The notes below the pieces were generated by a model. The model made no database searches. It was not told the DNA's origin and saw only the letters and a program-made list of their open reading frames with translations. From assembly GCA_031367505.1 (NCBI GenBank), contig JANLPY010000380.1, positions 1-64,000 of the forward strand: a stretch of 64,000 nucleotides of DNA, in the 5' to 3' direction. Made by a program: the position numbers and the translations under genes. Origin of the DNA: JAKFWF01 sp031367505 (lineage in GTDB: Bacteria > Pseudomonadota > Alphaproteobacteria > Rhizobiales > Hyphomicrobiaceae). This document shows, piece after piece, positions 24,125 to 33,124 of this stretch; positions within the stretch are counted from its first letter, which is position 1; every line of letters starts with the position of its first letter.

Positions 24125-25315
24125 CTACCGGAAGGTCTTGCGGGGGTCGAGGGCATCGCGCACAGCCTCGCCGATGAAGATCAATAAACTCAGCAAAACG
24201 GCGATCGTGAAGAATGCGGTGAGGCCGAGCCAGGGCGCCTGCAGATTGGCTTTGCCTTGTGCGAGAAGTTCGCCGAGCGAGGCCGATCCTGGCGGCAATC
24301 CGAGGCCCAGGAAGTCAAGCGCGGTTAGCGCACCGATCGCACCCGACAACTTGAACGGCAGGAACGTCAGCGTCGCCACGGTCGCGTTCGGCAGCAGATG
24401 CTTGAACATGATCTTGATGTTCGACAGGCCGAGCGCACGTGCAGCGGTGACATATTCCAAATTGCGCCCACGCAGGAATTCAGCGCGCACGACGCCGACG
24501 AGTGAGACCCAGTTGAAGGCGAGCAGGATGAAAAGCAGCGTCCAGAAGCCGGGGATCAACATCGATGAGATAATGATCAGAACATACAACTCCGGGATCG
24601 ACGACCACACTTCGAGTACGCGCTGGAATACCAGATCGACCCGGCCACCGAAGTAGCCCTGCGTTGCGCCAGCGACGATGCCGATAATGGACGACAGGAT
24701 CGTCAGGATCAATGCAAACAGGACCGAGATGCGGAAGCCATAGATGACGCGGGCCAGCACGTCACGACCCTGATCGTCGGTGCCGAGCCAGTTGCGATTA
24801 CCGAATTGCTGGAAGCGCGCGATCTGATCGGCGGGTGCCTCGCAAAAAGCACCCTTGGCCGCCCATGATGGCGGCGCCGGGAAGCCGAGGCAGCGGTCTT
24901 CCGAGTTCTTGTAGCGTGGAAAATCCTTGTTGATCGTGCTCGACGAGTAGCGCACCAGCGGCCACAGCATCCAGCCGTTCTTTTCGATCTCGTTGAGAAT
25001 TTCCGGATCGCGATAGTCGGTAACCGCAAGAAAGCCGCCGAACTTCTGTTCGGGATAATCGACCAGCATCGGCATCAGCAGCTCGCCTTTGTAACGAGCG
25101 AGAATGGGGCGGTCGTTGGCGATCAACTCGGCGCCGAGGCTTGCAAAGAACATCGCAAGGAATAACCAGAAGCTGATGTAACCGCGCCGGTTCGCTTTGA
25201 AGTTCTGCCAGCGCCGCAGGTTGATCGGCGACAAGCGGATCCGCTCCCGCAGGCGTTCGGCCAGGGTCGGCTCGGGCGGCAGGTCGAGGGCGGATGGTTC
25301 GGTGCGCGCGTCCAC
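24125..25315 (-). CDS. Peptide ABC transporter permease, YejE-like
   Basis: The 396-residue permease starts at GTG directly after the stop of the yejB-like gene. The N-terminal TM (YISFWLFLAMFFASLGAELI) precedes a large periplasmic segment with YPEQKFGGFLAVTDYRDPE and RYSSSTINKDFP, typical of YejE. The C-terminal transmembrane domain holds the EAA-type loop RALGLSNIKIMFKHLLPNA. It pairs with the YejB-like subunit to form the membrane channel. Confidence 0.92.
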   Translation of the reverse strand: MDARTEPSALDLPPEPTLAERLRERIRLSPINLRRWQNFKANRRGYISFWLFLAMFFASLGAELIANDRPILARYKGELLMPMLVDYPEQKFGGFLAVTDYRDPEILNEIEKNGWMLWPLVRYSSSTINKDFPRYKNSEDRCLGFPAPPSWAAKGAFCEAPADQIARFQQFGNRNWLGTDDQGRDVLARVIYGFRISVLFALILTILSSIIGIVAGATQGYFGGRVDLVFQRVLEVWSSIPELYVLIIISSMLIPGFWTLLFILLAFNWVSLVGVVRAEFLRGRNLEYVTAARALGLSNIKIMFKHLLPNATVATLTFLPFKLSGAIGALTALDFLGLGLPPGSASLGELLAQGKANLQAPWLGLTAFFTIAVLLSLLIFIGEAVRDALDPRKTFR

Positions 25316-26434
25316 TTAGACCTCCCGGCTTTCGAAGTCGATGCGCGGATCGACGAGCGTGTAGAGGAAGTCGGAGATCAGGTTCACGACGAGGCCCATC
25401 AACGAGAAGATGTACAGTGTCGCGAAGACCACCGGATAGTCGCGGTTGATCAGGCTCTCGAAGCTGAGCAGGCCCAATCCATCGAGCGAGAAGATGGTCT
25501 CGATCAACAGCGAACCGGCAAAGAATGAGTGGATGAACGCTGCCGGGAAGCTCGCGATGACGAGCAGCATGGCGTTGCGGAACACGTGGCCGTACAGCAC
25601 CTGACGTTCGCTCAAGCCTTTGGCGCGGGCGGTCATCACGTACTGCTTGCGGATCTCGTCGATGAAAGAGTTTTTGGTCAGGAATGCGTTGGTGGTGAAA
25701 GCGCCGAGCGACATCGCGATCAGCGGCAACACCAGATGCCAGCCGTAATCCTTGATCTTACCGAACCAGGACAGTTGCTCCCAGTTATCGCTGGTGAGGC
25801 CGCGTGAGGGGAACCATTGGAAGAACGATCCGCCGGCGAACACGACCAGCAAAAATACCGCCACAAGAAAGCCCGGCACGGCGTAACCAATGACGAGAGC
25901 GCCGCTGGTCCAAGTGTCGAATTTCTCGCCGTCGTGCACGGCCTTGCGGATGCCGAGCGGAATTGAGATCAGGTAGGTGAGTAGCGTCACCCAGATGCCA
26001 AGCGATATCGAAACGGGGAGTTTTTCCTTCACCAGTTGGATCACGCTCACGTCGCGGAAATAGCTTTTGCCGAAGTCGAAGGTGGCGTAATTTTTCAACA
26101 GTAGCCAAAACCGTTCAGGCGCCGGCTTATCGAGACCGAACTGCTTTTCCAGCGATTTGATGAACTCGGGGTCGAGGCCTTGCGCACCGCGATACTTCGA
26201 GCCGGTGTTTCCGCCTGACGGTTGTGACGTCTGTTGCTGGTTCGATGTGCCGAGCCCATCGCCTTGCCCACCGCTGATCCGGCCGGTTGCCGACGTGTCG
26301 TTGCCGGACAGCTGTGCGATCACGCGTTCGACGGGGCCACCCGGCATGAACTGCGTCACGCCAAACGTGATCAGCATGATGCCGATCAACGTCGGGATGA
26401 TGAGCAGCAGTCGTTTGATGAGATAGGCTGCCAT
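25316..26434 (-). CDS. Peptide ABC transporter permease, YejB-like
   Basis: The ATG at 26434 gives a 372-residue permease with the classic start MAAYLIKRLLLIIPTLIGIM. A hydrophilic insert after TM1 (SATGRISGGQGDG to GLDPEFIKSLEKQFGLDKPA) is characteristic of YejB. The cytoplasmic loop MTARAKGLSERQVLYGHVFR contacts the ATPase. It is between the binding-protein genes and the YejE-like gene and should be cotranscribed with both. Confidence 0.92.
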   Translation of the reverse strand: MAAYLIKRLLLIIPTLIGIMLITFGVTQFMPGGPVERVIAQLSGNDTSATGRISGGQGDGLGTSNQQQTSQPSGGNTGSKYRGAQGLDPEFIKSLEKQFGLDKPAPERFWLLLKNYATFDFGKSYFRDVSVIQLVKEKLPVSISLGIWVTLLTYLISIPLGIRKAVHDGEKFDTWTSGALVIGYAVPGFLVAVFLLVVFAGGSFFQWFPSRGLTSDNWEQLSWFGKIKDYGWHLVLPLIAMSLGAFTTNAFLTKNSFIDEIRKQYVMTARAKGLSERQVLYGHVFRNAMLLVIASFPAAFIHSFFAGSLLIETIFSLDGLGLLSFESLINRDYPVVFATLYIFSLMGLVVNLISDFLYTLVDPRIDFESREV

Positions 26435-26460
26435 GCGGGCTCTGGTCCTTTGGCGCGTTG

Positions 26461-28302
26461 TTAGTTGGTTTGGAGCTTCGCGGCTTTGGCGGAATCGACC
26501 CACCAGGTGTCTTCGATCCCGCGGGCAAAGCGCGGCTTCGTGGCGGGCCGATCGAACTTATCCCAATAGGCGACGTGATGAGCGGCTTTGTAATAATGCG
26601 GCACCCAGTAGTGATTGGCGCGAAGTACACGGTCGAGCGCGCGGGCAGCAAAGTTTAGTTCAGCCCGCGATTTCGACGTGATGATACGATCGATCATGGC
26701 GTCGACAACTGGGTTCTTGATACCGGCTAGATTTCGACTGCCGCTCATGTCCGCGGTCTCGGATGCGAAGATGCTCTTCAGCTCGACGCCGGGTGTCAGG
26801 CTCATGACGAAGCGGGTCGTGATAACGTCATAGTCGAACTCCTTGACGCGGCGCTCGTACTGTGCGGCATCGATGCGACGCATGGTGGCGTTGATGCCGA
26901 TGCGCTTGAGGTTCTCGGTATAGGGCCCAACGATACGTTCGGTTGTCGGGTCGGTGATCAGGAACTCGATGTCCAGGCCTTCACCCTTGTCGTTGACGCG
27001 ACGGCCATCCTTGACGACGTAACCCGCCGCGGTAATCAGCGCGTCGGCCTCGCGCAGTAGTTTGCGATCTTTGCCCGAAGCATCGCTCACCGGTGGGACG
27101 TAAGGTTCGCCGAATACCTCAGGTGGTAATTGTGCTTTGAACGGTTCGAGCAAGGCGACTTCTTCCGGCGACGGTTTGCCGGCAGCCTTCATCTCCGAGT
27201 TCTCGAAGTAACTGTGCGTGCGCTTGTAAGCGTTCGAGAAGATATTGGCGTTGGTCCACTCGTAGTCGAAGGCAAGATCGAGGGCGCGGCGCACGCGGAC
27301 GTCGGCGAACTTTGCACGTCGCAAATTCAGGAAGAAGCCCTGCGTGCCGGATGGATTGTCGTCGGGCAACGTCACCTTGAGCATGCGACCATCTTTCACC
27401 GCTGGAATATCGTAGGCAGTCATCCAGTCGCGCGCGGTGAATTCCTCGCGCAGGTCATAAGCGCCGGCTTTGAAACTTTCGAGTGCTGCCGTGCGGTCGC
27501 GGTAATACTCGTAGCGGATCTCGTCGAAGTTATATCGGCCCTTACTAATCGGCAGATCTTTCGCCCAATAATCATCGCGACGCTTGTAGCTGACGAAAGT
27601 GCCCTGCTTGTAGTCACCGATCTTGTAGGGGCCAGAGCCGAGGATCGGATACAGTGAGGTTTCCTCGAAGTTGCGGGTGGCGAAGTGAGCTTTCGACAAT
27701 ATGGGTAGGCCCGCGACGAGCAACGGTAGATCGCGTGTCTGATCACCCTTGAAAGTATAGCGTACAGTTGCCGGATCGATGGCTTCGGCGCCAGCAATAT
27801 CGCGCATGCCGACCCGGTACGACGGATGCCCCTTGGTCTTCAAGGTCTCGAACGTGAAGACGACATCGGCGGCGGTAATTTGCGTTCCATCGGAGAACTT
27901 CGCCTCGGGTCGAAGCTTGAACGTGACCGAAAAGCGGTCGGCCGCAACATCGACGCTCGAAGCGACGAGGCCGTACATCGAATCCGGTTCATCGGCGGCG
28001 CGGGTCATTAACGAGTCGTAGGTGGCGCCAAGGCCCTGAGCGGCGTCGCCCTTCAGGATGAAACCGTTGAAGCTGTCGAACGTGGTGATCGCCGACGTGC
28101 CGATTGTCGATAGCCGTCCGCCCTTTGGTGCATTCGGGTTGACGTAATCGAAGTGTTTGAAATCCGCCGGATACTTCAAGTCGCCAAAGATCGAGAGGCC
28201 ATGACGCGGCTCGGCGGTGGCGGGGGTGATCGCTGCGATGAAAAATGCCACCAATGCCAATGCGACCGCACCAATCACCCCGGCGTTTGTCCGCTCACGC
28301 AA
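26461..28302 (-). CDS. Extracellular solute-binding protein, YejA-like (second of two)
   Basis: This family 5 (SBP_bac_5) periplasmic binding protein has GLSIFGDLKYPADFKHFDYV, NPNAPKGGRLSTIGTSAITT, YGLVASSVDVAADRFSVTFK and GTQGFFLNLRRAKFADVRVR. The frame is open up to 28668, where ATGs overlap the stop of the upstream gene, but the first 130 or so residues would come from a palindromic intergenic repeat. I therefore start at the TTG at 28302, which gives a basic n-region and a signal peptide (AVALALVAFFIAAITPATA). A GTG at 28278 is also possible. It presumably delivers peptides to the YejB/YejE pair. It is a paralog of the gene upstream. Confidence 0.85.
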   Translation of the reverse strand: MRERTNAGVIGAVALALVAFFIAAITPATAEPRHGLSIFGDLKYPADFKHFDYVNPNAPKGGRLSTIGTSAITTFDSFNGFILKGDAAQGLGATYDSLMTRAADEPDSMYGLVASSVDVAADRFSVTFKLRPEAKFSDGTQITAADVVFTFETLKTKGHPSYRVGMRDIAGAEAIDPATVRYTFKGDQTRDLPLLVAGLPILSKAHFATRNFEETSLYPILGSGPYKIGDYKQGTFVSYKRRDDYWAKDLPISKGRYNFDEIRYEYYRDRTAALESFKAGAYDLREEFTARDWMTAYDIPAVKDGRMLKVTLPDDNPSGTQGFFLNLRRAKFADVRVRRALDLAFDYEWTNANIFSNAYKRTHSYFENSEMKAAGKPSPEEVALLEPFKAQLPPEVFGEPYVPPVSDASGKDRKLLREADALITAAGYVVKDGRRVNDKGEGLDIEFLITDPTTERIVGPYTENLKRIGINATMRRIDAAQYERRVKEFDYDVITTRFVMSLTPGVELKSIFASETADMSGSRNLAGIKNPVVDAMIDRIITSKSRAELNFAARALDRVLRANHYWVPHYYKAAHHVAYWDKFDRPATKPRFARGIEDTWWVDSAKAAKLQTN

Positions 28303-28667
28303 TGGGACATTCAGCTCTCGCCGGTCCGGATCATTACGTGCCGCGTTGAGGGAAAGCGCCCATCCCAGCCAGGTAAAGATCCCGGACAGGCCCGCGCTCG
28401 GCACCGAATAATCTCGCGCCACCTGTGTGGGCTTTCCGGGAACGCGTGGGCTGGGAGCGGTTTTCGGGATCGCGGCGTCTGTTAGTCGTGACAGCGCCGC
28501 AACAAAGCAGGTGTCATCCTCGGGCTTGTCCCGAGGACCCACCGGGCCGCGATCTTGATCGGCACGGAAGGCATTCGCGGCGGCAGTGCGCGCGAACGTA
28601 ACCACCTCGATTAGCCGAACCCTGGGTCCTCGGGACAAGCCCGAGGATGACACCGGTGAACTCATCA
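28303..28667. other. Spacer of 365 bp between two binding-protein genes, rich in palindromic repeat
   Basis: No separate gene is visible here. The leftward frame stays open, but the peptide it encodes reflects the inverted repeat at 28510-28654 (SGLSRGP and GPRDKPEDDT, which commonly arise from translation of such repeats). The region separates the two YejA-like genes. Confidence 0.6.
28510..28654. repeat. Perfect 32-bp inverted repeat pair
   Basis: The arms at 28510-28541 and 28623-28654 are exact reverse complements over 32 bp, separated by 81 bp. Each arm holds its own hairpin, CCTCGGG-CTTGT-CCCGAGG. This resembles the dispersed intergenic palindromes of Hyphomicrobiales genomes. It sits between the two binding-protein genes and could fold in the mRNA. 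Confidence 0.9.
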
Positions 28668-30518
28668 TCACTTCCCTCTGTCCGGACCGAGTTTGGCGGC
28701 AGCATCCTTGTCGAGCCACCAGACCTGCTGAAAGGATGTCGCCTGTGACGGCAGTTTCGCGGGACGGCCGAACATGTTCCAGGTTGCGATCCTATCGGCA
28801 GTGGAATTCCACTGCGGCACCAGAATGTGATTCCACAGCAAGACGCGGTCGAGGGCTCTAGTTGCGGCGACCAGATCGGCGCGGTCCTTGGCGAATACCA
28901 AGCGCTCGATGAGTTTGTCGACGGCTGGGTTTTTTAACCCGGTGGTATTATAACTGCCGGGCTTGCCGGCGGCAGCTGAACCCCAGAAGTCGCGCTGCTC
29001 GTTGCCCGGAGAATTCGACTGCGGGAAGTTGTCGGTAATAATGTCGTAATCGAAATTCGTTTGCCGCCGCTGGTATTGCGAGCTATCGACGTTTCGCAAC
29101 GTTGCCTTCACACCAAGCTTCTGCAAATTCGTAATGAAGGGTAAAATCACGCGCTCAAATTCGGGTTGCTGTTCGAGAAATTCGACGGTGAGTTGCTCGC
29201 CCTTGGCATTGGTGAGTACACCGTTCTTTACCGTGTATCCCGCTTCTGCAAATAGCTTGGCGGCAGCTGAGAGGTTGCGGCGAACAGCCTCCGGCGAACC
29301 GTTGACAGGGTTCTTCCACTCGGTGGTGAACACTTCCGGCGGAACGTCCTTCTCGACTTCCTTCAGGATTTCCAGCTCGCGCCCCGCCGGCAAACCGGTG
29401 GCCGCCATTTCCGAATTGCCGAAGAAACTGCTCGCGCGCTTGTATTGACCGAAAAATAGGTTCTGGTTGGCAAACTCGAAATCGAACGCCAGGTTGAATG
29501 CCTGACGCACGCGTGGATCTTGAAATTGTTTGCGGCGCAGATTGAAGATGAAGCCTTGCATTGGGGCGAGCGTCTTCAGTTCGATTTCTTCCTTCTTGAC
29601 GCGGCCTTGCTTCACCGCATCGAAATCGAACCGGGTCGCCCAGTCCTTGGCACTGGTTTCCCGCCAAAAATCGATTTGGCCGACCTTGAAAGCCTCGAAG
29701 GCGGGTGTCTTGTCCAAGTAGTACGTGATGCGCAGCTCGTCGAAGTTCCATTGGCCCTTTGAGACCGGCAAGTCCCGGGCCCACCAATCGGCGACACGCT
29801 CGTAAGCGATATTCTTGCCTGGCTCGAACGCCTTGATTTTATACGGGCCAGAGCCGAGTGGGATCTCAAGCGACGATTTGTCGAGATCGCGCGGCTCACC
29901 GTTGGCACCTTTGGCGTCCCAATAGTGCTTAGGCAGAATGTTCAGCTGCCCCATGATGGTCGGCAACTCGCGATTACCCGTCTGGTCAAACGTAAACTTT
30001 ACCTCGCGCTCGCCGGTCTTCTCCGCCTTGACGACATTTTTATAGTAGGCGGCTTGGCGAGGATTGGCTTTCTTCAGTGCATCGAGCGAGAAGATGACAT
30101 CTTCGGGCGTGATCGGCTTGCCGTCATTGAAACGAGCGCCAGCGCGCAGGCTGAAGGTGGCGGACGAAAAGTCGTCGGGATACGAGACCCATTCGCAGAC
30201 CAGGCAATACTCCGCAGATGGTTCGTCAGGGCTGCTTGCCATCAACGAGTCGTATATGGTTGCGAGACCAGCAGCCGGCCGTCCCTTAATGCTGAAAGGG
30301 TTGAGGCTATCGAAGCCGCCCAAGGTCCAAAGCCGGACAACGCCGCCCTTCGGCGCGTCGGGGTTCACCCAATCGAAATTCTTGAAGTCAGCTGGAAATT
30401 TTACGTCGCCAACGAGCGAGAGGGCATGGTGTTTCTTGTCCGCAGCGTGCGCCGGTCCCCCAATTAATAGGGCGGCCAGCATAGCGACTAAGGCTGAGGT
30501 CGGACGGCGGGCCAGCAT
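28668..30518 (-). CDS. Extracellular solute-binding protein, YejA-like (first of two)
   Basis: The ATG at 30518 has GGGAG upstream and opens a signal peptide (ALVAMLAALLIGGPAHA). The mature protein is a family 5 oligopeptide-binding protein with ALSLVGDVKFPADFKNFDWV, NPDAPKGGVVRLWTLGGFDS, AEYCLVCEWVSYPDDFSSAT and APMQGFIFNLRRKQFQDPRV. At 616 residues it is of usual YejA length. It is the first gene of the leftward peptide importer run. Two binding proteins for one permease pair suggest a widened substrate range. Confidence 0.9.
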   Translation of the reverse strand: MLARRPTSALVAMLAALLIGGPAHAADKKHHALSLVGDVKFPADFKNFDWVNPDAPKGGVVRLWTLGGFDSLNPFSIKGRPAAGLATIYDSLMASSPDEPSAEYCLVCEWVSYPDDFSSATFSLRAGARFNDGKPITPEDVIFSLDALKKANPRQAAYYKNVVKAEKTGEREVKFTFDQTGNRELPTIMGQLNILPKHYWDAKGANGEPRDLDKSSLEIPLGSGPYKIKAFEPGKNIAYERVADWWARDLPVSKGQWNFDELRITYYLDKTPAFEAFKVGQIDFWRETSAKDWATRFDFDAVKQGRVKKEEIELKTLAPMQGFIFNLRRKQFQDPRVRQAFNLAFDFEFANQNLFFGQYKRASSFFGNSEMAATGLPAGRELEILKEVEKDVPPEVFTTEWKNPVNGSPEAVRRNLSAAAKLFAEAGYTVKNGVLTNAKGEQLTVEFLEQQPEFERVILPFITNLQKLGVKATLRNVDSSQYQRRQTNFDYDIITDNFPQSNSPGNEQRDFWGSAAAGKPGSYNTTGLKNPAVDKLIERLVFAKDRADLVAATRALDRVLLWNHILVPQWNSTADRIATWNMFGRPAKLPSQATSFQQVWWLDKDAAAKLGPDRGK

Positions 30519-30588
30519 CTGATCGCATCTCCCTGGTGGCAAACGTTGGATCGCTTTGACCCTATATGCCATGATCGAAGCAATACGA

Positions 30589-30610
30589 CCTCGCCAATTT
30601 CTTGGCGAGG
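30589..30610 (-). terminator. Hairpin downstream of the cytochrome c gene
   Basis: CCTCGCCAA-TTTC-TTGGCGAGG is a perfect 9-bp stem with a 4-nt loop, 48 bp beyond the stop of the leftward cytochrome c gene and upstream of the first YejA-like gene. No T-run follows, so it is a probable but not canonical terminator. Confidence 0.45.
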
Positions 30611-30657
30611 CCGGTTAAATTCTTGTCATCTTTGACATATTGGCTGATCAGCCGCAG

Positions 30658-31206
30658 TCATTTTGGCAACGCTGCCGGAGTATCACCGAGCGTGCGCAGA
30701 TAGACCATCACGTCGGCGAGCTCGCCGGCATCCTTGACGCCAGCGAATGCCATCTTGTTGCCCGGGATCGTTGCGCCAGGCGCATTGACGTAGGGGATCA
30801 AGTTATCCCAGGTCCAGTCGCCGCCCTTGGCTTTCATGGGGTTCGAGTAGGCAAAACCATCGGCACCGCCCACTTTGCGACCGACAACACCCCACAAATT
30901 AGGACCAGTGCCATTTTTGCCGCCCTTGTCGGGTGTGTGGCAGGTCGCACATTTCTTGAAAACACCAGCACCAGATTCCACAGACGCTTTGGTCATCAGC
31001 TCGGCGACCTTCGGCACCGTGACTGAACTTTCCGCGACGGCGCCAGCAGTCGTCGAAGCACCAGCGACGGGCGCCGGCAACGTGTAACCTGCCACATGCG
31101 ACTTGTGATTGTTCTTATAAATATCAATGAGCGTCGCGCTTCCGAATATCACCAACAGAGCGGACAACACCGCCATGGCGACCCAGTTTAATTCATCGCT
31201 GTTCAT
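30658..31206 (-). CDS. Membrane-anchored c-type cytochrome (CycM-like)
   Basis: From the ATG at 31206, preceded by GAGGGAAG, the 182-residue protein has an uncleaved N-terminal anchor (VAMAVLSALLVIFGSATLI, residues 9-27). A Pro/Ala/Thr-rich linker leads to a class I cytochrome c domain. Haem attachment is CATCH (Cys86, Cys89, His90), and the axial Met is probably in GNKMAFAGVK. CycM-type cytochromes carry electrons from the bc1 complex to the aa3 oxidase in rhizobia. The divergent arrangement with kdsB-pheA is one I associate with this order. Confidence 0.92.
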   Translation of the reverse strand: MNSDELNWVAMAVLSALLVIFGSATLIDIYKNNHKSHVAGYTLPAPVAGASTTAGAVAESSVTVPKVAELMTKASVESGAGVFKKCATCHTPDKGGKNGTGPNLWGVVGRKVGGADGFAYSNPMKAKGGDWTWDNLIPYVNAPGATIPGNKMAFAGVKDAGELADVMVYLRTLGDTPAALPK

Positions 31207-31400
31207 GCGCGTCACTTCCCTCGGAGGCATCACTATGAATTCGGGCGTGGAAACACGCTCGAACGGATATGTTCGGGCCGGACTATAGAAATTCTCATGT
31301 CTCTTGCAACCAGCCATGGACCACTTCTAAGTGCGTGGATGCGAGACGAATTGTCACCTCAATACTTCGGATCGGCCAAATTCAAGCTGTGAGACGCCTC

Positions 31401-32144
31401 ATGAACAACGCTTTGGTGATCGTTCCCGCTCGTATGCAGGCCACCAGACTGCCGGGCAAACCGATGGCTGACATCCATGGCGAGCCGATGATCGTTCATG
31501 TTTGGCGGCGGGCCGTGCAATCCGGCGTCGGACGCGTTGTCGTTGCAACTGATAGTGATGTGATTATCCAAGCCATCGCGAAAGCGGGGGGCGAGGCGGT
31601 CATGACGCGTTCCGACCATGCGTCGGGTTCGGATCGCGTGTTTGAAACGGTGCAAAAGGTCGATCCGCGCGGTCTGGCGGAAATTGTCATCAACTTGCAA
31701 GGCGATTTGCCAACGCTCGATCCATGGCTTGTCGAGGCGTGCGCCGCTCCGCTCAGCGTCCCCGGCGCTGATATTGCGACCATTGCCGCGGAAATAACCG
31801 ACGAGGTGGAGAAAACCGCATCGAGCGTCGTCAAGGTGATTGGTACGCCACTGACCGCGCGGCGTTTGCGGGCGTTGTACTTCACCCGCACTACCGCCCC
31901 TTGGGGGGAAGGACCGCTCTATCATCACATCGGAATTTACGCCTACCGACGGGCGGCGTTGGAACGGTTCGTGTCGCTCCCGCCGTCGCCGCTGGAGATG
32001 CGCGAAAAGCTCGAACAATTGCGCGCGCTGGAGGCTGGAATGCGGATTGACGTTGCCATCGTTGACACGGTTCCGCTCGGTGTCGATACTCCGCACGACC
32101 TCGAACGCGCGCGCCAGATGCTGGCTTCAGGAGCTTCGTCCTGA
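31401..32144 (+). CDS. kdsB: 3-deoxy-manno-octulosonate cytidylyltransferase
   Basis: KdsB makes CMP-Kdo for the lipopolysaccharide inner core. The ATG at 31401 gives 247 residues beginning VIVPARMQATRLPGKPM (the nucleotidyltransferase signature). VVVATDSDVI, TRSDHASGSDRVFE, NLQGDLPTLDP and HHIGIYAYRRAALERF follow, all typical of KdsB. The Shine-Dalgarno is weak. The longer frame upstream lacks family similarity. It is followed by pheA after 64 bp. Confidence 0.95.
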   Translation: MNNALVIVPARMQATRLPGKPMADIHGEPMIVHVWRRAVQSGVGRVVVATDSDVIIQAIAKAGGEAVMTRSDHASGSDRVFETVQKVDPRGLAEIVINLQGDLPTLDPWLVEACAAPLSVPGADIATIAAEITDEVEKTASSVVKVIGTPLTARRLRALYFTRTTAPWGEGPLYHHIGIYAYRRAALERFVSLPPSPLEMREKLEQLRALEAGMRIDVAIVDTVPLGVDTPHDLERARQMLASGASS

Positions 32145-32208
32145 GGCTCCGGCACGCTGAGTTGTTATAACCATCACCACGACTAGCTGAAAGCAACAAA
32201 GACACACC

Positions 32209-33105
32209 ATGCCCTCAACCATCTCTCGTGGCGTGCAAGCGCCGGCCAAGACTTCCGCTTCGAAGTTGATCTCCTATCAGGGCGAGGCGGGCGCCAATTC
32301 GCACATCGCTTGCAGCCAAATGTTCCCGGATCTTGAGCCGCTGCCGTGCCCGACCTTCGAAGACGCGATCGCGGCCGTAAAGTCGGGTGAAGCACGATAC
32401 GCGATGATCCCCATCGAGAATTCGGTCGCGGGCCGCGTCGCCGATATCCATCATCTGCTGCCGAATGCCGGGCTCTACATTGTCGCCGAACATTTCTTGC
32501 CGATCCGCTTTCAGTTGATGGCGATCAAGGGCACTAAGCTAAGCGATATCAAGGATGTATACAGCCACGTCCATGCACTGGGCCAGTGCCGCCGCATTAT
32601 GAAAAAGCTCGGAGTGAAAGCGCATGTCGCCGGTGACACGGCCGGTGCCGCACGGCAAGTGTCGGAGTGGGGTGATAAGACCAAGGCAGCTTTGGCGCCA
32701 AGGCTGGCGGCAAGTGTCTACAACCTGGATATCCTCGCCGAGGACGTCGAAGACGAAGCGCACAACACCACGCGGTTCGTCGTGTTGTCGGCGGCACCGG
32801 ACGACGCAGAACCCGGCAACGGCGATGTGGTGACCACATTCCTGTTCCGCGTGCGCAACGTACCGGCGGCACTGTACAAGGCGATGGGCGGGTTCGCCAC
32901 CAACGGCGTCAACATGACGAAGCTCGAATCCTACCAGACCGATGGCAGCTTCACAGCCACCGTGTTCTACGCTGACATCGAGGGGCATCTGGCTGACCGG
33001 AATGTGCGGTTGGCGATGGAAGAGCTCTCATTCTTCTCATCCGAACTCAAGATATTTGGCACCTACCCGGCCAGCGCATTCCGTAAGGCTAAGGCTGAAA
33101 AGTAA
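32209..33105 (+). CDS. pheA: Prephenate dehydratase
   Basis: The 298-residue enzyme converts prephenate to phenylpyruvate in phenylalanine synthesis. The catalytic domain shows ISYQGEAGANSHIA, MIPIENSVAGRVADIHHLL and the family motif HNTTRFVVLS with the active Thr-Arg-Phe. The C-terminal ACT domain (VPAALYKAMGGFATNGVNMT, then KLESYQTDGSFTATVFYADI) is the phenylalanine-feedback region. There is no chorismate mutase domain, as is usual in alphaproteobacteria. Confidence 0.95.
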   Translation: MPSTISRGVQAPAKTSASKLISYQGEAGANSHIACSQMFPDLEPLPCPTFEDAIAAVKSGEARYAMIPIENSVAGRVADIHHLLPNAGLYIVAEHFLPIRFQLMAIKGTKLSDIKDVYSHVHALGQCRRIMKKLGVKAHVAGDTAGAARQVSEWGDKTKAALAPRLAASVYNLDILAEDVEDEAHNTTRFVVLSAAPDDAEPGNGDVVTTFLFRVRNVPAALYKAMGGFATNGVNMTKLESYQTDGSFTATVFYADIEGHLADRNVRLAMEELSFFSSELKIFGTYPASAFRKAKAEK

Positions 33106-33124
33106 CGCATCGGGAGTGAGTTAA

